Assembly: GCA_043770095.1 (NCBI GenBank)
Contig: JAYVIR010000002.1
Coordinates: forward strand, 78,706 to 142,705
Source of the DNA: JBGSUZ01 sp043770095
GTDB lineage: Bacteria; Bacillota; Clostridia; Peptostreptococcales; Acidaminobacteraceae
Reading direction: 5' to 3'
DNA: 64,000 nt
The notes below the pieces were generated by a model. The model was not told the origin of the DNA and ran no database searches. It saw only the letters and a program-made list of their open reading frames with translations. The number at the start of each line of letters is the position of its first letter. The stretch's first letter is position 1. Below are positions 34,253-43,905 of this stretch, in pieces. A program made the position numbers and the translations under genes.

Positions 34253-34719
34253 ATGATTGAACAACAACTCTATAACGATCATTTAAAATTGTTAAAAAGC
34301 GACCTCATCCAAATGGGTATTCCTCCTGACAATATCATCCTCCTAAATGTCGAATCATTAGCATACGATGAAATCAAAAATTACAAAGACCTTTACATCA
34401 CCGGTTCTAACGCCAATTTATTATCGTCAGAGTTAGCACTTATCTAGCTGGACGCTACGTTGAATTCTCCATCTATCCGCTATCGTTCACCGAATATCTA
34501 GCCTTTTCAAAATCGACACAACCAAAGTCCACCTCAGATGTTAACACATCTTTTTATGAATATCTCAAATATGGAGGTTTTCTAGCACTTCACTTCATGC
34601 AAAACGATGAAGACCTCCGCTATCAATACTTAAAAGACGTGATTCAAAAAATACAGGCAACATGCAAGAATAGCGTTTATATTTTAATGGAATATATTTA
34701 CATTTATTTTGAGAAATGA
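34253..34719 (+). pseudogene. Broken AAA_14-type ATPase gene
   Basis: The ribosome site AAAGGATGTG precedes an ATG at 34253. The first 62 codons match the middle of AAA_14 ATPases (DLYITGSNANLLSSELA). The frame then shifts at about 34440 by one lost base, and the other frame continues the expected sequence (TYLAGRYVEFSIYPLSFTEYLAFSK, then YEYLKYGGFLAL) to a stop at 34719. The P-loop N-terminus and the C-terminal DUF4143-type domain are absent, so the relic has deletions at both ends as well as a frameshift. Confidence 0.8.
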
Positions 34720-34762
34720 TACTCTTTAAATACAAAATATTACATTTAGGAGTGTTGTCGTT

Positions 34763-35653
34763 ATGTCATCCACAGAAAAAATATTCGTCTCTCCAAGAGT
34801 TGATGAAGTCTTCAAAGCTATTTTTGCAAACGATGCGAATAAACCTTTACTTCAATCATTAATTTCCAGCATTACGGGAATTGATAAAGAAGAGGTCACC
34901 GACTTAGAACTCCTTAACTCGGAAATGAGCATCGACTAGTTTGACAGCAAGGTATCACGCTTGGATTTAAGAGCAAAATTGAAAAACGGCACAGAAGTCG
35001 ACATCGAAATTCAACTACAAAAAATTACAGCCTATAATGAAAGAATTTTATTCTACTGGTCTAAAATCTACAACGCCAATATTCGTCGAGGCGACGCTTA
35101 TGAGGCATTAAAAAAATGCATCATCATCAACATCTTAGATTTCAACCTTTTTAGTCATGATAAAATGCACTCTGTTTTCCATATTACAGAATATGAACTC
35201 GGCACACGCCTTAGCGATCATTTAGAATTACATTTTCTTGAACTACCTAAATTGAACCGTTATAATGAGAGTAAAGAAGATGAACTCTTAGTCGAGTGGG
35301 CTGAGTTTCTTAGCGTTCGCAATGAAATGGAGTTGATGGAAATGAAATCACACGAATTGTCAGAAGAAATCATAAAAGCATTTGATGAGTTGGAAGAATT
35401 AAGCAAAGATCCAGCCATGCGTGAAATAGCACTTAATAGAGAAATGGCGCTTAGAGATTATATCCAAAGAATGAGAGATGCAGAAACCGAGGGTATGGAA
35501 AAGGGTATGAAATAAGGTCTAGAACAAGGCTTAGAACAAGGCTTAAACCTTGCCAGCCACAACATTGCAAAAGCATTGAAACTACAAGGACTATCAATAG
35601 ATATAATCGCAACCGCTACAGGGCTGAGCATCGAAGAAATAGAAAAATTATAA
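34763..35653 (+). pseudogene. Rpn/PD-(D/E)XK nuclease-family transposase, two nonsense mutations
   Basis: A 296-codon frame starts with ATG at 34763 (AGGAG about ten bases upstream). It matches the Rpn family: SPRVDEVFKAIFAN, GTEVDIEIQLQ (nuclease motif D-x-E-x-Q), KCIIINILDF and the C-terminal GLEQGLEQG repeats. A TAG at 34937 and a TAA at 35513 interrupt it. At both positions the family context or the second copy suggests a glutamine codon (CAG or CAA), so each is a single C-to-T change. The tail is shared with two other fragments in the window. Confidence 0.82.
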
Positions 35654-35777
35654 TACTCTAATACATTTGAAATTTCAAGTTTCAAATTTGAAGGACTAAA
35701 CCGCCACAACAGGTTTAGTCCTTTTGTTTTTTCTATAGTGCCCCAGCATAGCACCTTTTAAACTGATGCTAAACGAT
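35594..35777 (+). repeat. Direct repeat A, copy 1 (Rpn 3' end plus terminator)
   Basis: About 184 bases covering the last 20 codons of the Rpn gene, its terminator and the downstream flank recur at 46449-46631 in the same orientation with few differences. A short part of the tail also recurs at 43301-43335. Confidence 0.85.
35691..35735 (+). terminator. Rpn-gene terminator
   Basis: AAGGACTAAAC and GTTTAGTCCTT pair perfectly around CGCCACAACAG and are followed by TTGTTTTTTC. An identical hairpin lies at 46546-46590. Confidence 0.88.
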
Positions 35778-36317
35778 GAAGACCTCCGTGATCATGATAT
35801 TTCTGGACTGCTCGAAAAAATCGTCTTGTCTCTAGACCACTATTTTCCCAATAATCGCGATGGCATCAAATTGAAAAAGGAGGATTTTTTATTTATGGTG
35901 GACAGTAAACGTTATAATGAGAGTAAAGAAAACAAACTCTTAGTCTAGTGGGCCGAGTTCCTTAGCGTTCGCAATGAAATGGAGTTGATGGAAATGAAAT
36001 CACACGAATTGTCAGAAGAACTTATAAAAGCAATTGACGTGTTGGAAGAATTAAACAAAGATCCAGCCATGCGCGAAATAGCACTTAGCAGAGAAATGGC
36101 GCTCAGAGATTATATCCCAAAAATGCGGGATGCAGAAACCGAGGGCTTAGAAAAAGGCATGAAACAAGGTCTAGAACAAGGATTAGAACAAGGATTAGAA
36201 CAAGGCATAAACCTTGCCACCCACAACATTGCAAAAACATTGAAACTACAATGTTTACCAATAGATTCAATCGCAAGTGCTACAGGCCTCAGCATTGAAG
36301 AGATTGAAAAATTATAA
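35766..36317 (+). pseudogene. Second Rpn-type gene fragment with nonsense codon
   Basis: A 5' segment (ATG at 35766, NDEDLRDHDISGLLEK and on to about 35905) is unrelated to Rpn proteins and I do not recognise it. It is joined in frame to the C-terminal half of an Rpn protein (KRYNESKENKLLV, then WAEFLSVRNEMEL). A TAG at 35946 stands where the first copy has GAG, so a G-to-T change stopped it. The rest continues through GLEQG repeats to the normal end at 36317. Confidence 0.75.
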
Positions 36318-36432
36318 AAATTACAGGCCTTGATCTTGAAACTTAAAAAAATGCCTTCTACAGCGTTAAGGTGTCAGACACCCACTCGCTTGTTCTTGTG
36401 TGCGAATGATTATTTGAAATTTGAGCACTGGC

Positions 36433-37476
36433 TTAAGTCAATGGATTCAAATCTTCATTCCCTGCTAAGTCCTTTACAAAGTTCACAATGAAATCGATTT
36501 CTTCTTGTATGTCTAGTAAACTGGCGACTTCGCTTGGCGAATGCATGTAACGAAGTGGCAAAGAGACAAGTGCAACAGGGACACCTTTGCCTGTAAAACG
36601 CATTTTGTCTGCATCTGTTCCTGTTGATCTTGGAGTCAATTCAACTTGTAACTGATGACCATGTGTAGTCGCCGTCGTTTGAAGCAATCGATTCACTTTT
36701 CTATTCACTTGAGAACCAATTGAAATGACAGGACCGCCGCCCAATTTGACATCGCCTTCTTTTTTCACATTAGAACTCGTGTCATCTGTTGCAAAAGTGA
36801 CATCACAAGCAATGGCTAAGTTTGGCTCAACTTTAGTCGCTGCAAAATAGGCGCCACCCATGGTGGTCTCTTCATTGACTGTACTCACCGCATAGACCCC
36901 AACTTTCAAGTTTTCTTTTGACAAAGCTTTAATGACTTCACCTATAATAAAGACGCCTGAACGGTTGTCAAGGCCTCTTGCACTGAGCTTGTCATTTAAT
37001 AAATAATCGTGATCCACATCATAAACAACGTAGTCTCCGATAGCAATTTTTCCAACGAAGTCTTCTTTTGTATTGGCACCTAAATCAATGACCAAGTCTT
37101 CAATCTTAATTTCGTCTTTAGCGCCACCTTTATGTTCAGCTGGGACAGCTACAATACCCTTAAGTGTCTGAGCACCTAACACTTTAACTCTGGCGCCAAG
37201 TGCCAATTGAGGACTAATGCCCCCTGCTTGCGTCACAGAGACAAAGCCTTTGTCGTCAATGTGTTTGACCATAAAGGCAATTTCGTCGCAGTGAGCAGCG
37301 AGAAGGACTTTAAACTCAGCTTCTGGATGGAGTATGGCATAAGCATTGCCAGACAAATCCGTTTCAATTCGGTGTGCATAGGGTTTGAGTTCGTTCATCC
37401 ATACGTTTTGTATAGCAGCTTCATCACCTGAAGGAGATGGGCAAGCAATTAGGGCATTTAAAAATTCTTTATTCAT
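36433..37476 (-). CDS. M42-family metallo-aminopeptidase
   Basis: The 347-residue protein has the M42/glutamyl aminopeptidase metal ligands: AAHCDEIAF, SARGLDNRSGVF, the catalytic pair in TVNEETTMGGA, DVTFATD and MHSPSEVASLLD near the end. It is a cytosolic two-metal peptidase that trims peptides, usually as a large oligomer. AGAGGAG lies before the ATG. It starts 14 bases after the beta-lactamase-fold/GNAT gene on the same strand, so both were probably one operon before the IS21 insertion. Confidence 0.92.
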   Translation of the reverse strand: MNKEFLNALIACPSPSGDEAAIQNVWMNELKPYAHRIETDLSGNAYAILHPEAEFKVLLAAHCDEIAFMVKHIDDKGFVSVTQAGGISPQLALGARVKVLGAQTLKGIVAVPAEHKGGAKDEIKIEDLVIDLGANTKEDFVGKIAIGDYVVYDVDHDYLLNDKLSARGLDNRSGVFIIGEVIKALSKENLKVGVYAVSTVNEETTMGGAYFAATKVEPNLAIACDVTFATDDTSSNVKKEGDVKLGGGPVISIGSQVNRKVNRLLQTTATTHGHQLQVELTPRSTGTDADKMRFTGKGVPVALVSLPLRYMHSPSEVASLLDIQEEIDFIVNFVKDLAGNEDLNPLT

Positions 37477-37490
37477 GTTGTTCTCCTCTA

Positions 37491-38905
37491 TTAGACTGTT
37501 TGTCTGGTCTCCTCTGTTGTTTCGTTAAGTTTCATATGCAGTTGCATGCCGCCCTCATAAATGGACTTAGGTGTAAATCCAGCAGCCATGTAGATTTTTT
37601 GAGCCCCAATGTTCTGGCGGTTGACACCAATTTCTAGGACTTCAGCACCAGAAATTTTTAAGGTGTCTATGGCAAAGGCAAGCATCAGTTTTCCATACCC
37701 TCTGTTTTGGAATTTTTTATCAATTTGAATAATGTCAATGTTATAGTGATTCTTCTTTTTGTCCATGTCTAGAACCAAAAGACCTATGACTCTATTGCCT
37801 TCCATTTGGACATAAGCTTTTTTAGTAGCGTACAGGAGTGCCATGGCGACAGATGACTTGGCATCGAGCACATAATCGACTTGATTCTCTTCAACGCTTA
37901 TATTCAGAGCGTTCCAGAAATTATGCTTATTTAACTTTACCATTTTTGTGTTTTTAGGGAAAGTGAAAGCCGATTCAATCGCTTCACGGCTGTCTTTACG
38001 GAAATAGTGCCAATTGGAATCTATGAACTTAAAAGTCTGATCTTCATTAACAAGGCTAGCAAAAGCAACGCCTGTTGTTTGATTAAAATAGAGGTAAAAA
38101 CCATAACCCTTCAGACTTATGTCTGCGCAGTCATAACCATTAGCGTTTTGAAATAATAACCCGTTGTCTTCACTGTTAGATTTGAGAATTTTTTGCCACA
38201 TTGATTTTGAGAACCATTGACGATTTACAATCGCCTTTAAGAAAGGTTTCATGTCTTCAAGACTAACACTCAGGAGTCCTTGAATAGAAGCATCAAACGG
38301 TGCACGAACCAACTCAGTTTCTTTGTATTCCACATAAGAAACCGTATTGAGTTCACTTGCTGGTCTTTCAACAGTCATCCCCAGTGGATTAAAGAACATT
38401 TTCTTTTCATACTCTAGAACACTCATGCCGGTTACACGTCTGACCACTTCAGCAAGAAAAACACTATTGGACTCAGATTGACCCAAGTCTTCTGTTCCAG
38501 GGACATACTCAAGTGCTTTGTCACCCACTATGGCGAAGACTCTTTTAAAATGATTATTCTGATAATAAAGTTCACCTTCAGCCCTCACCCGATCAAACTC
38601 ACCTAAAGCTTTATAAGCATCAGATTCAGTGTGCTCAATCATGAGGTGACTGTAGAAAAAGTCTGCAATGCCTGATTGCGATTTCATGAGGTGCTCAATA
38701 GTGATTTCATGACCATGTTTGTATTCAGGTATGTATTTTGCTAAAGGGTCATTTAACTTAAGTGAAGCATTGTCCGCTAACATTAAAATGCAAAGCTTAA
38801 CAAAAAACTGATTTTCTGAATGCAATAAATAAAGACTGTCCGCTTGCGTTTTTAGGTTATTTTCTCTGTCGGCATAGCCATATGACTTTTGGTGTGAATA
38901 TTCTT
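37491..38905 (-). pseudogene. 3' part of an IS-split beta-lactamase-fold/GNAT fusion gene
   Basis: The frame is open from the IS edge to the stop at 37491. It has a serine beta-lactamase/PBP-like domain (KSYGYADRENN, LNDPLAKYIPEYKHG, YYQNNHFKR, PLGMTVE) followed by a GNAT acetyltransferase domain (IIQIDKKFQNRGYGKLMLAFA, GAQKIYMAAGF). A TTG at 38825 could restart translation, giving 444 residues. Where the catalytic S-x-x-K belongs the sequence reads SENQ, so the lysine is missing even in the uninterrupted gene. The 5' part lies beyond the IS at 41473-41568; joined, they give about 501 codons in frame. Confidence 0.85.
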
Positions 38906-38979
38906 GTGCGGCAGAGCCGCGGTTCCGGTGTGGCGTGAGCCACTTGTCCGGAACTGCTGAGCCACCGTTATGGCCCTAA

Positions 38980-39756
38980 TTACTCGCTTAAATCTTTCTC
39001 CAATCCATAAATTTCTCGCATGGATAGATCTTTTGTTGGATCAATGCTTTCGATATTGATTTTGTACGAATCGTGTACGATTCTATCAAGAATAGCGTCT
39101 GCCAAAGGTGAATCGTCACCACCAAGCTGCTCATACCAGCCTTCATGACGGTATTGAGAACAAAATATTGTTGAAGAATGTTTTCGTCTGTGATGAAGTA
39201 GTTCAAATATGTCCTTTGCTTCATTAGGAGTAGGTTTTAAAAGAAGCCATTCATCAATAATTAGAAGAACTGGATTAGAATATTTCGCCATGACTTTCTT
39301 GTAATTGCCTTCATTTCTTGCATGTTCTAGATCTAGTAGCAGGTCTGGAAGCCGAACATACCGAGTTTTATAATAATGCTTACAGGCTTCCATGCCAAAG
39401 GCATTCGCTAGGTAAGTTTTACCACAGCCGGTTGCACCTGTAATGAAAATATTTCGAAATTCTGCGATGTACTCACAAGTGGACAGACGTTTAATCAAGT
39501 CCTTGTTGATCTTTCTGCCGGATGAATAGTTGATTCCAATAATACTCGCATCAGGTTGCTCAAACTCAGCATTCTTAATGAGACGGTGAAGACGATTATT
39601 TTTTCTTCGAGTAAACTCGATATCGACCATCATGCCGATGCGGTCTTCAAAATCAACTTCTTTCATCTTAGGATCAGATAGTTGTTGAATAAAAGCCTCA
39701 GCCATTGCAGTTAAACGCATATCTATCAGTTTGTCGATTGTTGGATTATTTATCAT
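38980..39756 (-). CDS. istB: IS21 helper ATPase IstB
   Basis: The protein of about 258 residues has the AAA+ Walker A GATGCGKTYLAN, Walker B LLIIDEW, and the IstB ending DRIVHDSYKINIES. It assembles on target DNA and activates the IstA transposase. The start at 39756 follows GGAGG by eight bases and overlaps istA by 11 bases, indicating translational coupling; ATGs further up lie within istA without a site. Confidence 0.92.
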   Translation of the reverse strand: MINNPTIDKLIDMRLTAMAEAFIQQLSDPKMKEVDFEDRIGMMVDIEFTRRKNNRLHRLIKNAEFEQPDASIIGINYSSGRKINKDLIKRLSTCEYIAEFRNIFITGATGCGKTYLANAFGMEACKHYYKTRYVRLPDLLLDLEHARNEGNYKKVMAKYSNPVLLIIDEWLLLKPTPNEAKDIFELLHHRRKHSSTIFCSQYRHEGWYEQLGGDDSPLADAILDRIVHDSYKINIESIDPTKDLSMREIYGLEKDLSE

Positions 39757-41299
39757 TACCTTTACCTCCATAGTAGTTTGCACCGCGTGTTACGCCATAA
39801 TTGTTCTTCGTGGGTTTCTCTGCATCTGGCTTTGAGGTTTCTTTTGTCCCAGTGGCAAGAATATTTTTGATACTCTTGTAACTAGGGCTAGCGGTATAAC
39901 TCAAAGCTTTTTCACAAGCTGCTTCAAGACGTGATTCAGAGTGTCTTTCACCCAACTTGAGTAATCCCATGCAACTCTTATAGGTTTGTTGTTCCACGCG
40001 ACTGGAGGAAAGAATAGCAATAATGACTTTATGTGTATTTGGACCAATTCGCTGAGCCCAGTGTTTGAAACGATCCCCATTCCACTCTAAGTACTTCTGA
40101 TGGTCTGGTGGCATATGCTCCAAGATTGTGCTGTATTGCCCTTTGCGGCCATGAAGGCGTTTATGAGAAGCAATACGATTGTGATTATAAAAGATTTCTA
40201 AGACAAGATCCGTCACTCTTACATCTACCTTGCGTTTGATATATTCATAGGGAACAGAATATAGCATTCCTTCAAGGGATATGTGATAATTGAACTGAAC
40301 GGTGGCTTGTTTCCAATCTGCCAGTTCATAAGAAGTGGCTGGTAGTGGGCTTAGGAAAGGCAACTCTTCGTGGTGGAAGAGACTCCACCGGCTACCTTCT
40401 TTTTTTTGAAAAGTTTTTTGGTTAAATGCTTCGAGTTTTTCTCGTATGGCAGCATTAAGTTCTTCCAAAGAAAAGAACTGTTCATTTCTAAGTGCAGCTG
40501 TGATCCAAGTGGAAATGTTTCCAACAGTTCCTTCAACACTTGCTTTATCTTTTGGTTTTCTAACTCTGGCGGGAATAATGGCAGTGCCATAATGCTCTGC
40601 CATTTCATGATAAGTTGTGTTGAGTTTCGGCGTATACCAATCTTTTGTATGCACCACAGCGGTCTTGCAATTATCAGGCACAAGAATCCGTGTAGCGCCT
40701 CCAAAGTAGTTGTACATGTGAACATGAGCAGTAATCCAAGCACGCTGCTTTTCGTTGATAAAAGCTTCAACATAGGCATACTGGCTATAAGTCATAACAC
40801 CTACAAACAGGAATGCTTCTGTAACAACGCCTGTATCTGGATCGATAATCTTGGCGGGATCACCAGCCCAATCGACCTCAACCTGCTCACCAGGTTTTCT
40901 GCTGATATGCATGGTTGCACGACGTTTTTGTTCATCTTGTAAAATGTAATGGCAAAACTGAGAATACATAAGGGGTTCTTCATTATTGAGTCGGCATTCT
41001 TCCATGTATTCAGCCCATAAGAGCTTTTTACTGACGCCATTTTTCAAGAGTTCGTTGCGGATGTAGTTGTAATTTGGAGAGCGTTTAATAGTTACTTCAT
41101 TTTCTTTTGGAAATAGTAACGTCTGCCACTCTGAATTGGTTTTACTATTACTTGCAGTCCAATTCAGCCCAAGTTCAGTGAATCTTTTCACTACTTTTGA
41201 AACCGTGTTACGTGAGCAAGAACAGCTAAGTGCAATATTCCGCTCGCTTACACCAAGACTTTTAAGCCTCAGTATTTCATGATAATTGGTCATCGCCAT
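39746..41299 (-). CDS. istA: IS21 transposase IstA
   Basis: The 517-residue transposase has an N-terminal helix-turn-helix (LKSLGVSERNIALSCSCSRNTVSKV). The DDE catalytic core shows the first D in EVDWAGDP, the second in LVPDNCKTAV and E in KDKASVEG. A C-terminal beta-barrel-type segment follows (MLYSVPYEYIKRKVDVRV, HKRLHGRKGQYST). It appears complete with no stop codons, so the element could still be active. The ATG at 41299 is followed in frame by a second at 41293. Confidence 0.93.
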   Translation of the reverse strand: MAMTNYHEILRLKSLGVSERNIALSCSCSRNTVSKVVKRFTELGLNWTASNSKTNSEWQTLLFPKENEVTIKRSPNYNYIRNELLKNGVSKKLLWAEYMEECRLNNEEPLMYSQFCHYILQDEQKRRATMHISRKPGEQVEVDWAGDPAKIIDPDTGVVTEAFLFVGVMTYSQYAYVEAFINEKQRAWITAHVHMYNYFGGATRILVPDNCKTAVVHTKDWYTPKLNTTYHEMAEHYGTAIIPARVRKPKDKASVEGTVGNISTWITAALRNEQFFSLEELNAAIREKLEAFNQKTFQKKEGSRWSLFHHEELPFLSPLPATSYELADWKQATVQFNYHISLEGMLYSVPYEYIKRKVDVRVTDLVLEIFYNHNRIASHKRLHGRKGQYSTILEHMPPDHQKYLEWNGDRFKHWAQRIGPNTHKVIIAILSSSRVEQQTYKSCMGLLKLGERHSESRLEAACEKALSYTASPSYKSIKNILATGTKETSKPDAEKPTKNNYGVTRGANYYGGKGNDK

Positions 41300-41472
41300 C
41301 GAATGACCCCCTTATAAATATTTACATCATCTGGATGTATATTTTCATTATAAAGGAATCGTAAAAACTGGCTCATTGCTACCGGAACGATGGCTCAATC
41401 TAAAACGGAATGGTGGCTCAACAACACCGGACACACGGCTCAATATAGTCCGGAATACTCATGGTGAAGCAC

Positions 41473-41568
41473 TTCTACATTTTTTAGTACTATAAATTGC
41501 CCTGATGAATCCCACGATTCAACGACGGCATCTATAGAAGTAGATAATGCACTCTCTGTTTTTTTCAT
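41473..41568 (-). pseudogene. 5' part of the IS-split beta-lactamase-fold/GNAT gene
   Basis: The ATG at 41568 has GGAGG upstream. Thirty-two codons (MKKTESALSTSIDAVVESW through LKNVE) run to the IS edge. Continuing from 38900 downward on the other side of the IS gives YSHQKSYGYADREN in the same frame, the expected N-terminal strand region of a beta-lactamase-fold protein. It is not secreted by any obvious signal peptide. Confidence 0.8.
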
Positions 41569-41696
41569 TATATATTCCTCCATAACTTACAAAAAAGTGT
41601 TCTAGCTTTTTACTATTAATAACGTATCATAAATTTGTACGTTTGAAAATATAAAATGCAATATTTTTATTTGAATGTAATAAATCTCTTTTTCAA

Positions 41697-41738
41697 CAAA
41701 AAAAGACGTATCTGATACAATTCATCAAACACGTCTTC
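41697..41738 (-). terminator. Terminator after the FAD oxidoreductase
   Basis: AAGACGT and ACGTCTT (with further weak pairing) flank a loop of about 20 bases, and the minus strand ends in seven U. Confidence 0.75.
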
Positions 41739-41745
41739 AATACTT

Positions 41746-43221
41746 TTATTGAGTTAACTTCTGCCTATCTGATCCCGCTTTGCGAATCAAAGTTTTCACA
41801 TCGCTTAAAGACACTCTTTCTGGCTTTAAACCTTCTTTAGGTCCTCTTATAGGCAAGGCTTCACCCTTTAATACCTGTGTTGCTAGTGCCACGACCCTTG
41901 GTTGACAGAATTTGCCCTGACATGCTCCCATCCCTGCACGCGTTCTTCGCTTAATCATATCAGTGGAAACGATGGAAATACCTCTGCTAAAGACATCAAG
42001 AATTTCTGCTTCCGTCACATTCTCACAACGACAAATCATATGTGTATGGGGATCATCCGACTCCAGCAAGAGCGTCCTTTCATTGTCTTTTCGAACAATG
42101 ATTGCATTTCTCTTTGACTTAAAATTTGTCTTGAGAGTGAGTTGAAGCCCTTCTGATTTAAGCAGCTCAGTGCAATGAATGGCAATGGCAGGTGAGGCTG
42201 TTAAGCCTGGTGAATCAATCCCAGCTAAATTAATAAATTTACTAACAGTCGGTGAGACTTCAATAATGAAATCACCGCGATCGGCTATGGCTCTAACGCC
42301 TGAATACGTTGTGATAGCCCTTTGTATATTAAGTTCAGGAACAGAATTCCTAGCTTTTTCGATAACTTGCTCAAGACTGGCTATGTCAGTACCATAGTCC
42401 TCACGAATGGTTAAATCTTCAGCATTAGGCCCCAGCATTAAATTACCATGGCATGTTCGCGTGACCAAAATACCTTTCCCTAGTTTGGAAGGTACTTGAA
42501 ACAGCACACGACTGACCAGCGCGCCTTGAGATTTATCAAGGAGGACATACTGCCCTTTCCTTGGTTGAATTTTAAAAGAATTGTCCCCCACCATGGCTGC
42601 AATTTGATCTGAATAAAGACCAGCCGCGTTGACAACGTATTGGCTATGAATCTTTTCACCCTCTGAATGAATGGTAAATCCAGCTTCGGAAACATCAATT
42701 TTTGTCACTGGCCAACCCAATTTTAACTTAACGCCGTTTTCAATCGCGTTTTCAGCCAAAGCGATAGCCATTTCATAAGGAGACGTTACGCCAACGTCCT
42801 TTGCCCACAGTGCTCTCAAAACATCTGCACTGACATGGGGTTCCAATTCAAGGACTTCTTGACGGGACAAAATAGTCATACTATCACAGCCATTTTTCAT
42901 GCCATTTTCATAGAGTTCATCCAGTTGTTCAGCCTCCTGCGTGTCAAAAGCCAGAACGAAAGCGCCAATCCGATGAAATCCAAAATTTAAATCAGCCTCG
43001 AGTGCATCGTAAAGCCGATTCCCTTCGGCAGCGAGTTTCGCCTTTAAGCTGCCGTGCTTGGTGGCATATGCCCCGTGAACGATACCGCTATTGGCTTTGG
43101 TCGCCCCACAGCCAACATCGTCTTGCTTATCAATCAAGCATATTTTTAATTCGAATTGAGACAAATGCCGAGCCAAAGCACAACCAACTGCGCCAGCGCC
43201 TATAATACATACATCGTACAA
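41746..43221 (-). CDS. FAD-dependent oxidoreductase with BFD-like [2Fe-2S] domain
   Basis: The protein of about 491 residues has an N-terminal dinucleotide fold (CIIGAGAVGCALARHL) and the DAO/GlpA-type pattern VGCGATKANSGIVHG. The C-terminal domain carries four cysteines (ICRCENVTEAE and MGACQGKFC), the BFD-like iron-sulfur domain of anaerobic glycerol-3-phosphate dehydrogenase GlpA and hydroxy-acid oxidases such as LhgO relatives. The exact substrate is not determinable. The start is TTG at 43221, six bases after AGGTG; the GTG at 43230 overlaps that site. No partner genes such as glpK or glpB are adjacent. Confidence 0.87.
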   Translation of the reverse strand: MYDVCIIGAGAVGCALARHLSQFELKICLIDKQDDVGCGATKANSGIVHGAYATKHGSLKAKLAAEGNRLYDALEADLNFGFHRIGAFVLAFDTQEAEQLDELYENGMKNGCDSMTILSRQEVLELEPHVSADVLRALWAKDVGVTSPYEMAIALAENAIENGVKLKLGWPVTKIDVSEAGFTIHSEGEKIHSQYVVNAAGLYSDQIAAMVGDNSFKIQPRKGQYVLLDKSQGALVSRVLFQVPSKLGKGILVTRTCHGNLMLGPNAEDLTIREDYGTDIASLEQVIEKARNSVPELNIQRAITTYSGVRAIADRGDFIIEVSPTVSKFINLAGIDSPGLTASPAIAIHCTELLKSEGLQLTLKTNFKSKRNAIIVRKDNERTLLLESDDPHTHMICRCENVTEAEILDVFSRGISIVSTDMIKRRTRAGMGACQGKFCQPRVVALATQVLKGEALPIRGPKEGLKPERVSLSDVKTLIRKAGSDRQKLTQ

Positions 43222-43230
43222 AATTATCAC

Positions 43231-43578
43231 CTCATGTGTCTCATTTTTATCCTACGGCGATTGATCCTTTCGTTACATGTATAGTTTAACATTATATATT
43301 CCTTTTGTTTTTTTCTATAGTGCCCCAGCATAGCCAGCATTATTGCAGAGTGATACATAATCCACCACTTGTCACCATGCAGCATTTTGAATAAATAAAT
43401 GCGCTCACAGGCTTTTAAATGGGGTATTAAAAAGCTTAGACTGTATATGATACTACGTTAGTTACCACTGAGTAAATCACAAAATTACAAATCAGTTAAA
43501 GTTTGGTCGGAATTTAAGTAATATAAATCATGCTACGCTACAAATCAACAGAGCACCCAAAACGGAGGTATAATTTTT
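43231..43578. other. Intergenic segment with repeat-tail fragment
   Basis: About 350 bases without a gene. Bases 43301-43335 match the tail of repeat A (the U-tract and CTATAGTGCCCCAGCATAGC), without its hairpin. An ACGGAGGT ribosome site at the right end belongs to the NHL gene. I see no convincing promoter. Confidence 0.6.
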
Positions 43579-43905
43579 ATGAAATTCAAGAAATGGACAA
43601 GCCTACTACTTATTTTCGCTATATTAGTGTCCATGAGCCTAACAGGCCACAAAAACTCTTATGCCGATACAATCCCTTATTCAGGCATTGATGTTTCTAC
43701 AGGACATAGTTTTCCGGTTAACGTAATCATTGGTCCTGATGATAAACTCTATATTTCAGAATTCAGTGGCAATAAAATTACCACTGTAGATAAAGACGGC
43801 CAAAACAGATCGACTTTTGCAACAGGTTTTAGCGAACCCATTGGCATGGCATTTGACAATGCCGGCAATTTATATGTTGCAGAACATTTTGTCAGCAAAG
43901 TGAAG
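43579..43905 (+). pseudogene. Truncated NHL-repeat secreted protein
   Basis: An intact 5' end with GGAGGT, ATG and a signal peptide (cleavage near NSYADT) leads into NHL/SMP-30 type beta-propeller repeats (VNVIIGPDDKLYISEFSGNKITTVD; PIGMAFDNAGNLYVAEHF). After about 108 codons the sequence passes into an IS21 istB relic, giving a chimeric ORF ending at 43938. A diverged copy of part of this gene lies at 46661-46750, next to the SDR gene. Confidence 0.8.

Larger units (their letters stand above)
38906..41472 (-). mobile_element. IS21-family insertion sequence, complete
   Basis: An element of about 2567 bp with istA and istB in the usual overlapping order on the minus strand. Its ends are imperfect inverted repeats reading GTGCGGCA and GTGCTTCA inward. 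Within about 60 bp each end has matched subterminal repeats of the type TTCCGG-n6-TGAGCC-n4-GTCCGG-n5-TGAGCCACC (38922-38972; 41403-41457 reversed). Flanking bases TTCTT (38901-38905) and TTCTA (41473-41477) are a probable 5-bp target duplication with one mismatch. Removing the IS plus one copy restores the reading frame of the split host gene, which supports these ends. Confidence 0.87.

Noticed and set aside
34937..35948. Recoding of TAG/TAA as an amino acid
   Set aside because: Stops of two kinds occur only in Rpn-type relics and replace both Gln and Glu codons; all other genes in the window end normally at TAA, TAG or TGA.
36371..36384. GGTGTCAGACACC palindrome as a REP-type element
   Set aside because: Only one copy is visible and there is no nearby transposase of the Y1 type, so nothing supports a repeat family.
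40351..40779. 142-codon frame inside istA
   Set aside because: It is an out-of-frame shadow of the transposase gene.
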